The position numbers and the translations under genes were made by a program. The notes below the pieces were generated by a model. That model made no database searches, was not told where the DNA came from, and worked only from the letters and a program-made list of their open reading frames with translations. 11,454 bases of DNA from contig JAGROF010000168.1 of assembly GCA_020440405.1 (NCBI GenBank), forward strand, positions 1 through 11,454, read 5' to 3'. The DNA is from Chlamydiia bacterium (lineage in GTDB: Bacteria; Chlamydiota; Chlamydiia; Chlamydiales; Simkaniaceae). Of the stretch, positions 1-5,457 are shown in pieces (the first letter of the stretch is position 1; every line of letters begins with the position of its first letter).

Positions 1-50
1 TTATTCGAACTTTAAGCTCTCGACACATCAAAAACCTTCAAAATTGAGCC
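1..50 (+). other. Leader or tail of an upstream gene
   Basis: These 50 bases precede the first complete gene. Two frames are open from the window edge: one ends at TGA 45-47, the other at TAA 59-61, inside the next gene. Either could be the C-terminal end of an upstream gene translationally coupled to the gene at 51. No promoter or Shine-Dalgarno of normal spacing is visible (GAG at 46-48 is too close to the ATG). That fits the middle of an operon better than its start. The reading is undecided without sequence to the left. Confidence 0.3.
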
Positions 51-1577
51 ATGAAAAATAAAATCAAAACATTCAAAGAGCTGGAAAGACTCCTGGAAAA
101 AGAAAAAGAATGCGGAGAAAAAATCGTCCATTGCCATGGGGTGTTCGATCTTCTCCATCCCGGACACATCCGCCATTTTAAAGAAGCCAAAAAACAGGGG
201 ACAAAGCTTGTTGTTTCTGTCACCCCTGACCGGTATGTCAATAAGGGACCAGGACGCCCTGCATTCAACGAAGCTCTTAGAACTGAAACCCTTGCAGCTC
301 TGAACTGTGTGGATTACGTCGTTTTAAACGATAGCCCAGACGCCGTGAGCTGTATTCGCAAGATTAAGCCGAACATTTATGTTAAAGGAAAAGAGTATGC
401 AGATCATGCTGCCGATGTGACAGGGAAAATTGCAGAAGAGGCCCAAGCCGTTCAAGAAGCAGAAGGAACGATCTATTATACAGACGATATTGTTTTTAGC
501 TCTTCTTCCCTTCTCAATCAATATTATGACAATACCTCTCCAGAATTGCGCGCTTTTCTAGCAGAGATGAAAGAAGAATATACCATTGAAGATCTTCTCA
601 ATAAAGTTGAAGCGCTAAAAGATCTCCGGGTACTCATCGTAGGAGATGCCATCATTGATGAATACCAGTTCACAGAACCCATGGGGCAGTCAGGAAAAGG
701 GCTTCACATGGTTGCCCGCTGCAAAAAGAATGAAAAATATCTGGGTGGCTCTTTAATTATTGCAAATCATATTGCGCAATTCTCAGACCATGTCACCCTT
801 CTCACCTCAATTGGTGAAACCTGTTCCCACTTCCCCTTGATCCAAGAACTCATGGATCCTAAGGTCTCCACAGAATTCATCAAACAGCCCACATACTCTA
901 CCCTGACAAAAAAGCGTTATGTCATGCAAGATGGAACGCGTCTCTCTAAGCTTTTTGAAACCTACTCAACCAACGATTCCCTCCTAACAGAATCTGAGAC
1001 AGAACAAGTCATTACCTACTTAGGAAATCACACCAAAGACTTTGATCTGATTTTAGTTTGCGACTTTGGAAATGGCTTTACAAACCCTCTGATTGTTGAT
1101 GCCCTTTCTGCACTTCCCAACTTCTTAGCTGTCAACACTCAAACCAATAGCGGAAATCGAGGGTTTAACGTCGTCACCCATTACCGTCGGGCTGACTTAA
1201 TTTCTCTCAATGAGCCTGAGCTCCGCCTTTCAGCCCATGATCGGTATAGCTCCATGGAAGGTCTGGCAGCCGACATCTCTGAAGTGCTTCAGTGTCAAAA
1301 CATCTGCATTACCCAAGGAGTCAAAGGGGTGTTCTGCTCATCCGATAAAGAACCTGAAATTCGCATTCCTGCCCTCGTCTCTAATACGGTCGACCGCGTA
1401 GGAGCAGGAGACAGCTTTTTTTCTCTAGCAGCTATGTGTGCCGCAAAAGGCTATCCCCTCTCTCTGGCTGGGTTCTTTGGCTCGATCGCCTCAGCCCTTA
1501 ATGTTCAGATCATCGGAAACAAAGAACCCATCAAAAAGATTCCTTTTAACAAATTTCTAACGAGGTTACTCAAGTGA
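51..1577 (+). CDS. Bifunctional nucleotidyltransferase / PfkB-family sugar kinase (HldE-like, domains reversed)
   Basis: This 508-residue protein has two enzyme domains and should make a nucleotide-activated sugar in the cytoplasm. Residues about 20-160 form a cytidylyltransferase-like domain: an HGVFDLLHPGHI stretch carries the HxGH nucleotide-binding signature at residues 36-39, and a serine-rich SSSS (150-153) sits where this family has its second (S/T)-rich motif. Residues about 188-508 form a PfkB/ribokinase domain, with a GGS motif at 232-234 and the C-terminal signature DRVGAGDSF, whose catalytic Asp is D454. E. coli HldE (heptose-7-phosphate kinase / heptose-1-phosphate adenylyltransferase) has the kinase first; here the order is reversed. 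The length is close to HldE's. The ATG is placed by similarity of the N-terminus to other family members, although no good ribosome-binding site precedes it. The stop overlaps the next start by four bases. Domain assignments are firm; substrate and nucleotide (ADP or CDP) are unknown. Confidence 0.9.
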   Translation: MKNKIKTFKELERLLEKEKECGEKIVHCHGVFDLLHPGHIRHFKEAKKQGTKLVVSVTPDRYVNKGPGRPAFNEALRTETLAALNCVDYVVLNDSPDAVSCIRKIKPNIYVKGKEYADHAADVTGKIAEEAQAVQEAEGTIYYTDDIVFSSSSLLNQYYDNTSPELRAFLAEMKEEYTIEDLLNKVEALKDLRVLIVGDAIIDEYQFTEPMGQSGKGLHMVARCKKNEKYLGGSLIIANHIAQFSDHVTLLTSIGETCSHFPLIQELMDPKVSTEFIKQPTYSTLTKKRYVMQDGTRLSKLFETYSTNDSLLTESETEQVITYLGNHTKDFDLILVCDFGNGFTNPLIVDALSALPNFLAVNTQTNSGNRGFNVVTHYRRADLISLNEPELRLSAHDRYSSMEGLAADISEVLQCQNICITQGVKGVFCSSDKEPEIRIPALVSNTVDRVGAGDSFFSLAAMCAAKGYPLSLAGFFGSIASALNVQIIGNKEPIKKIPFNKFLTRLLK

Positions 1578-2533
1578 ACAAAAGAGACCTATTCTATAAA
1601 ATGCTCCGTATTCGGATGATTGAAGAAGCGATCGCCAACCGCTATTCTGAGCAAAAAATGCGTTGCCCCACTCATTTGAGTATTGGGCAAGAAGCGATTG
1701 CTGTTGGCGTATCGGAGGCACTGGATCGCAATGATCTTGTCATGAGTAACCACCGTGCCCATGCCCACTATCTTGCTAAAGGAGGGGACCTAAAGGCAAT
1801 GATTGCGGAAATTCATGGGAAAAAAACAGGGTGCTCTCTAGGACGAGGAGGCTCGATGCACCTTGTCGACCAATCTGTAGGAATGCTAGGATCCACACCC
1901 ATTGTTGCCAACAGCATTCCTGTTGCCACAGGGCTCGCCTTTGCCTCCTCTCTCCAAGGAGATAAAAAAATAACGGTTTCTTACTTTGGAGAAGGGGCAA
2001 CAGAAGAAGGCGTTTTTGGAGAATGTTTGAACTTTGCAGCGTTAAAAAACCTTCCGATTCTATATGTCTGCGAGGATAATCTCTATTCTGTTTATTCTCC
2101 AGTTAATGTCCGCCAATCGAGCATTCGTAATCTTTGTAAAATTGCAGAGGCCCATGGAATGTTTGCAAAAGAAGGCGATGGAAACAACGTTGAAGAAAGC
2201 TTGGAAATTGCAAGAGAAGCGGTCGATTCTATCCGAAATGGAAATGGCCCAGCATTCATCAAGCTGAACACCTATCGCTATCGAGAGCACTGTGGTCCAA
2301 ACTTTGATACCGACCTTGGATACCGAACAGAAGAAGAATTTAAATTGTGGTTAGAAAGATGCCCGATCAAAACCTATCAACAAAAGCTTCTAGATGAAAA
2401 CGTCCTCTCTGAGCAAGACACCCAAGAAATGCGGGAAACTTTAAGCCAAGAAATCGATGACGCTTTTACTTTTGCTCAGGAAAGCCCTTTTCCTGAGTTT
2501 GACCCAGATTATGAACTGACGTATGCGGAGTAA
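1574..2533 (+). CDS. Thiamine-diphosphate-dependent 2-oxoacid dehydrogenase-type E1, alpha subunit
   Basis: This 319-residue protein is of the PDH/acetoin-dehydrogenase E1-alpha family. With the beta subunit it binds thiamine diphosphate and decarboxylates a 2-oxo acid. Visible marks are the active-site loop HRAHAH (60-65), the glycine-rich GRGGSMH segment, and the ThDP/Mg motif beginning GEG at 139-141 and ending EDN, with N169 as metal ligand. GEG replaces the commoner GDG, as in branched-chain E1-alpha proteins. The start is GTG at 1574, overlapping the previous stop as GTGA, with GAGG at 1562-1565 as ribosome-binding site; the next in-frame ATG is residue 10 and would trim the expected N-terminus. 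No lipoyl-bearing E2 or E3 gene is present here, so use in a classical dehydrogenase complex is doubtful. A role in sugar branching or acyl transfer is inferred from the neighbours. Confidence 0.9.
   Translation: MNKRDLFYKMLRIRMIEEAIANRYSEQKMRCPTHLSIGQEAIAVGVSEALDRNDLVMSNHRAHAHYLAKGGDLKAMIAEIHGKKTGCSLGRGGSMHLVDQSVGMLGSTPIVANSIPVATGLAFASSLQGDKKITVSYFGEGATEEGVFGECLNFAALKNLPILYVCEDNLYSVYSPVNVRQSSIRNLCKIAEAHGMFAKEGDGNNVEESLEIAREAVDSIRNGNGPAFIKLNTYRYREHCGPNFDTDLGYRTEEEFKLWLERCPIKTYQQKLLDENVLSEQDTQEMRETLSQEIDDAFTFAQESPFPEFDPDYELTYAE
2527..2530 (+). promoter_or_regulatory. Shine-Dalgarno GGAG displaced from the E1-beta gene
   Basis: GGAG lies at the very end of the E1-alpha coding sequence, six bases before ATG 2537. 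This is ideal spacing and the best ribosome-binding site between the two E1 subunit genes. It now serves only the small reading frame inside the inverted repeat, while the E1-beta start (2700) has a weaker GGGA at 2689-2692 buried in the repeat. The simplest reading (inference) is that GGAG once served E1-beta directly, before the repeat was inserted. Confidence 0.6.
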
Positions 2534-2536
2534 ATT

Positions 2537-2695
2537 ATGAACCTATCCCATTATTATAAACCCTACCCTTTTGAGCCTTTTTTCCCAGAATTTGATGTCT
2601 CTTTTTGCCCTACTTTACCAAGTATGGTGCGCAAAAAGATCTCAAATTCTGAAAAAAAATGCTCCAAAATTCTAGAACTTCTAATAATGGGATAG
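2537..2695 (+). CDS. Possible 52-residue small protein within the palindrome
   Basis: An ATG at 2537 lies six bases after a good GGAG and opens a 52-codon frame ending at TAG 2693-2695. It begins three bases after the E1-alpha stop and ends four bases before the E1-beta ATG, so it fills the gap almost exactly. The product begins MNLSHYYKPY, is rich in Phe and Pro in its first half and Lys/Ser in its second, and has no signal peptide, membrane segment or family I recognise. Because the frame lies on a palindrome, its composition may simply reflect the repeat. Translation may matter more than the product: ribosomes reading it would unwind the RNA hairpin and stop next to the E1-beta start. It is out of frame with E1-beta, so it is not an N-terminal extension. 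Confidence 0.3.
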   Translation: MNLSHYYKPYPFEPFFPEFDVSFCPTLPSMVRKKISNSEKKCSKILELLIMG

Positions 2696-2701
2696 ATTCA
2701 T
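2537..2701. repeat. 165-bp imperfect palindrome, MITE-like element between E1-alpha and E1-beta
   Basis: A perfect 14-bp inverted pair, CTATCCCATTATTA (2543-2556) and its complement (2682-2695), is extended outward after one mismatch by ATGAA (2537-2541) and TTCAT (2697-2701). The terminal match is therefore 19 of 20. Inward, the arms stay complementary in blocks: TTTTG 2569-2573 with 2665-2669, AGAATTTGA 2587-2595 with 2642-2650, and TCTTTTTGC 2600-2608 with 2631-2639. They close on ACCA (2617-2620) / TGGT (2625-2628) around a four-base loop. The whole region folds as one rod. Size and architecture resemble a miniature inverted-repeat transposable element. No transposase is present, and no second copy is visible in this window. 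A direct ATGA (2537-2540, 2700-2703) could be a target duplication but overlaps the palindrome ends, so the exact boundaries are uncertain. Confidence 0.8.
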
Positions 2702-3773
2702 GACAAGAGATATTAAATTTAATCAGGCTATTCTTGAAGGAACATCCCAACTCCTTGAAACCGATCCATCCGTTTACCTCATGGGACTTGGAGTCCCTGA
2801 CCCTAAAGGAACATTTGGAACCACATTAGGGCTCCAAGAAAAATTTGGTCCAGACCGTGTGATGGACATGCCCACATCTGAAAACACCATGACAGGTGTT
2901 GCCATTGGAAGTGCCATTCGTGGAATGCGTCCCATCATGACCCACCAACGGGTCGATTTTTTCCTCCTTGCCCTGGATCAACTCATCAATAATGCAGCAA
3001 AATGGCATTACATGTTTGGAGATCAGATGACAGCTCCCCTTGTCATCCGTTTAGTCATGGGAAGAGGTTGGGGCCAAGGTCCTCAACATTCTCAGTCTCT
3101 TCAAAGTCTCTTTGGTCACATTCCTGGTCTCAAGGTGGTGATGCCCTCTACTCCTTATGATGCCAAAGGGCTCCTGATTTCAGCTGTCAAAGATAACAAC
3201 CCTGTTGTTTATCTTGAACACCGCTGGCTCCACAATACACATGGACCCGTTCCAGAAGAAATGTATGAAGTGCCGATTGGGAAAGCACATGTGATCCAAG
3301 AAGGAAGTGATGTGACCATCGCCGCCACCTCTCACATGGTTTTAGAGACGCGCAAGGCCCTCGAGCTGCTGGAAAAAGAGGGGATCAGTGTAGAGCTCAT
3401 CGACATCCGTAGTGTCAAGCCACTTGACAGAGAAACCCTGATCAAGTCCGTCCGCAAAACAGGACGCTTACTTGTTGCAGACCCTGATTGGAAAAGCTGC
3501 GGCTTCGCAGCGGAGGTGATTAGCTCCATCACTGAAGAAGCCTTTAATGACCTGAAAGCGCCTCCTATACGTGTCACCTACCCCGATCGCCATAGTCCCA
3601 CAAGCTGGGCCCTTGCTAACCATTACTATCCTTCCTATCGTGTGATTGCGATGGAAACATTTAAGATGATGCGTTTGCCTTCTAAGGCACAAGCGCTTCT
3701 TCAAGACCTACTCGAGTACCGAAGCGCAGGACCCTTAGACGTTCCTGATGCTTCCTTTACAGGCCCATTTTAG
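2700..3773 (+). CDS. Thiamine-diphosphate-dependent 2-oxoacid dehydrogenase-type E1, beta subunit
   Basis: This 357-residue protein is the partner of the E1-alpha upstream; together they would form the usual alpha2beta2 E1. The N-terminal pyrimidine-binding domain carries MPTSEN, with E61 at the position of the conserved Glu that activates thiamine diphosphate. A GRGWGQGPQHSQS segment follows, and the C-terminal transketolase-type domain contains VELIDIRSVKPLD. The family is usually about 325 residues; this one has a tail of roughly 30 residues ending VPDASFTGPF. An in-frame TAA at 2685-2687 fixes the start at or after 2700. The ribosome-binding site is poor: GGGA at 2689-2692 pairs with TCCC 2546-2549 in the palindrome, and the ATG itself lies at the end of the stem. 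Expression may therefore depend on reinitiation from the small upstream frame (inference). Substrate unknown. Confidence 0.9.
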   Translation: MTRDIKFNQAILEGTSQLLETDPSVYLMGLGVPDPKGTFGTTLGLQEKFGPDRVMDMPTSENTMTGVAIGSAIRGMRPIMTHQRVDFFLLALDQLINNAAKWHYMFGDQMTAPLVIRLVMGRGWGQGPQHSQSLQSLFGHIPGLKVVMPSTPYDAKGLLISAVKDNNPVVYLEHRWLHNTHGPVPEEMYEVPIGKAHVIQEGSDVTIAATSHMVLETRKALELLEKEGISVELIDIRSVKPLDRETLIKSVRKTGRLLVADPDWKSCGFAAEVISSITEEAFNDLKAPPIRVTYPDRHSPTSWALANHYYPSYRVIAMETFKMMRLPSKAQALLQDLLEYRSAGPLDVPDASFTGPF

Positions 3774-3783
3774 GAGATAATCT

Positions 3784-4773
3784 ATGAAAAAAGTTTTGGT
3801 CATTGGAAGTAATTCATTTTCAGGAAGCGACTTTATCGATCTTCTCCTGGAGAAAGGAGAATACGACGTTGTTGGAATCAGCCGCTCTCCAGAAAAAGGC
3901 GCGCTTTTTCTCCCCTATCGAGCGAAAAACTCTCCTCTCTTTACCTTTGAGCAAATCGATCTTAACAGAGATCTCGATAAACTTGACCGTCTTCTAGAAG
4001 CCTTTCAGCCGGAGTATATCGTCAACTTTGCAGCTCAAAGTGAAGTCGGCCCCAGTTGGGAAAACCCCGATCATTGGTTTCAAACCAATGCTGTCGCTTT
4101 GACATCCCTTGCAAACCTTTTGAAGGATAAAAAATTTCTAAAGAAGTATGTCCACATCTCTTCTCCCGAAGTTTATGGAACTTGTGAAGGCTTTATCAAG
4201 GAAGACACTCCTGTAAATCCTTCCACCCCTTATGCCGCATCTAAAGCAGCGGGAGATCTTTCCCTTTTCACCTTCTACAAAAACTTCAACTTTCCTCTTG
4301 TTATGATCCGTGCCACTAATGTTTATGGAGCACACCAACAACTTTTCAAAATTATTCCACGCACAGCGATCTACATTAAAAACCAAAAGAAGATTGGTCT
4401 TCATGGTGGAGGAGTGGCTGTCAAGTCTTACATCCACATTCGAGATGTGTCTAATGGAGAGCTTCTTGCCATGGAAAAAGGGCGCATTGGAGAAATCTAC
4501 CACATCTCCCCTGATCAAGGCGTTGCTGTTAAAAATGTTGTCCAAACAATTTGCGATAAGATGGGCGTTTCCTTTAAAGAGACGACAGAAATCGCCCCCG
4601 AGCGACTAGGGCAAGATAAAGCCTACACCATTGATTCCTCTAAAATCCGCAAAGAACTCGGATGGAAGCCAGAAATCTCCCTTGAAGAAGGGATCGACCA
4701 AACCGTCAAATGGGTGAGCTCCCATTTCGATGCGATTAAAGCGCAGCCTCTCGAATACATCCACAAAGCATAA
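3784..4773 (+). CDS. NAD(P)-dependent nucleotide-sugar epimerase/dehydratase (extended SDR)
   Basis: This 329-residue extended short-chain dehydrogenase acts on an NDP-sugar, starting by oxidation at C4. The Rossmann signature GSNSFSG covers residues 8-14, the catalytic pair is Y150 and K154 in YAASK, and the C-terminal half resembles RmlB/GMD-type enzymes (RATNVYG, IHIRDVSNGELLAM, DSSKIRKELGWKPE). In dTDP-glucose 4,6-dehydratases the active-site triplet is Thr-Asp-Glu; here it is Ser-Pro-Glu (S127-P128-E129). The Glu is kept and the Asp replaced by Pro. GDP-mannose dehydratase also lacks that Asp, so dehydration remains possible, but epimerisation or a retained 4-keto product is equally open. 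AGGAG at 3772-3776 supports the ATG, which begins ten bases after the E1-beta stop. A product with a keto group would be a natural acceptor for the E1 pair (inference). Confidence 0.88.
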   Translation: MKKVLVIGSNSFSGSDFIDLLLEKGEYDVVGISRSPEKGALFLPYRAKNSPLFTFEQIDLNRDLDKLDRLLEAFQPEYIVNFAAQSEVGPSWENPDHWFQTNAVALTSLANLLKDKKFLKKYVHISSPEVYGTCEGFIKEDTPVNPSTPYAASKAAGDLSLFTFYKNFNFPLVMIRATNVYGAHQQLFKIIPRTAIYIKNQKKIGLHGGGVAVKSYIHIRDVSNGELLAMEKGRIGEIYHISPDQGVAVKNVVQTICDKMGVSFKETTEIAPERLGQDKAYTIDSSKIRKELGWKPEISLEEGIDQTVKWVSSHFDAIKAQPLEYIHKA

Positions 4774-4783
4774 AGGAAGCCCT

Positions 4784-5443
4784 ATGGGACAAGAAATCGA
4801 TCTCCTTGTAAATTACCCCAAAACCAAGCGCAACGTTGAAGAACGAGGAGCGACAAAAACAGAAGAGGACCGCGCCATTGCCAGGCAGTTTGGCAAAGAC
4901 TTTTTCGATGGAGATCGCCGTCACGGTTATGGGGGATTCAAGTATATGGAACGCTTTTGGACCCCTGTTGTCCCCACATTCCAAAACTATTACAACCTAA
5001 CTGCCTCAAGCTCGATCCTCGATGTTGGTGCCGCAAAAGGCTTTATGCTTTACGACTTCAAGCGACTGATCCCCAACATCCAAGTTGCAGGGTGCGATGT
5101 TTCAGACTACGCAATTCAACATGCTAAAGAAGAGGTCAAACCCTTTCTCAAAGTGGCCAATGCCACTCACCTGCCGTATGATGACAATTCTTTTGACCTT
5201 GTGATTTCAATCAATACCGTCCACAACCTTGAAAAAGAAGATCTCGCACGGGCTCTCCAAGAAATCGAAAGGGTTTCACGAGGGCGCAGTTTCATCACCG
5301 TTGACGCTTACCACAATGACAAGGAAAAAGAGCTGATGTACCATTGGAATCTCACAGCAAAAACAATCATGCATGTCAATGAATGGATCTCCTTCTTTAA
5401 AGAAGTCGGTTACACCGGCGATTATTATTGGTTTATTCCCTAA
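4784..5443 (+). CDS. Class I SAM-dependent methyltransferase
   Basis: This 219-residue protein has a Rossmann methyltransferase core: motif I is ILDVGAAKG (D80 to G86), the ribose-contacting acidic residue is D105 in GCDVSD, motif post-II is LPYDDNSFDLVISINTVHN, and a late strand carries SFITVDAYH. An N-terminal FFDGDRRHGYGGFKYMERFW stretch is, from memory, typical of methyltransferases in surface polysaccharide loci. The expected activity is O- (or N-) methylation of a sugar or sugar intermediate in the cytoplasm. I chose ATG 4784, which has AAGGAAG six bases upstream and follows the previous stop by ten bases. The frame stays open to 4730, but that would overlap the SDR by 44 bases without a ribosome-binding site. 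It is not obviously paralogous to the two methyltransferases downstream. Acceptor unknown. Confidence 0.87.
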   Translation: MGQEIDLLVNYPKTKRNVEERGATKTEEDRAIARQFGKDFFDGDRRHGYGGFKYMERFWTPVVPTFQNYYNLTASSSILDVGAAKGFMLYDFKRLIPNIQVAGCDVSDYAIQHAKEEVKPFLKVANATHLPYDDNSFDLVISINTVHNLEKEDLARALQEIERVSRGRSFITVDAYHNDKEKELMYHWNLTAKTIMHVNEWISFFKEVGYTGDYYWFIP

Positions 5444-5457
5444 TAAGGCACTAGGTT

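Noticed and set aside
2480..2595. FPEFD appears both near the E1-alpha C-terminus and in the small frame, differing mainly at third codon positions, hinting at a partial duplication
   Set aside because: Only five consecutive residues match and the flanks do not align. The second copy also lies in the palindrome arm, whose sequence is constrained by the other arm, so chance is likely.
2537..2701. The palindrome as a rho-independent terminator
   Set aside because: The stem is far too long and interrupted, is not GC-rich at its base, and is followed by the E1-beta start instead of a T-run.
2537..2703. ATGA on both sides of the palindrome as a target-site duplication
   Set aside because: The same bases are part of the inverted match (ATGAA / TTCAT), so duplication and repeat end cannot be separated; four bases is also easily chance.
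1574..3773. E1 pair as a split phosphonopyruvate decarboxylase (aminoethylphosphonate decoration)
   Set aside because: That enzyme belongs to a different ThDP family, and no PEP mutase or aminotransferase gene is in the window.
4138..4545. 135-codon open frame on the minus strand inside the SDR gene, and other minus-strand frames across the window
   Set aside because: They lie opposite strongly conserved genes, have no recognisable domains or ribosome sites, and are explained as shadows of the coding strand.
4730..4783. Upstream start for the methyltransferase at 4784
   Set aside because: It would overlap the SDR by 44 bases with no ribosome-binding site, while ATG 4784 has AAGGAAG at good spacing and gives a family-like N-terminus.
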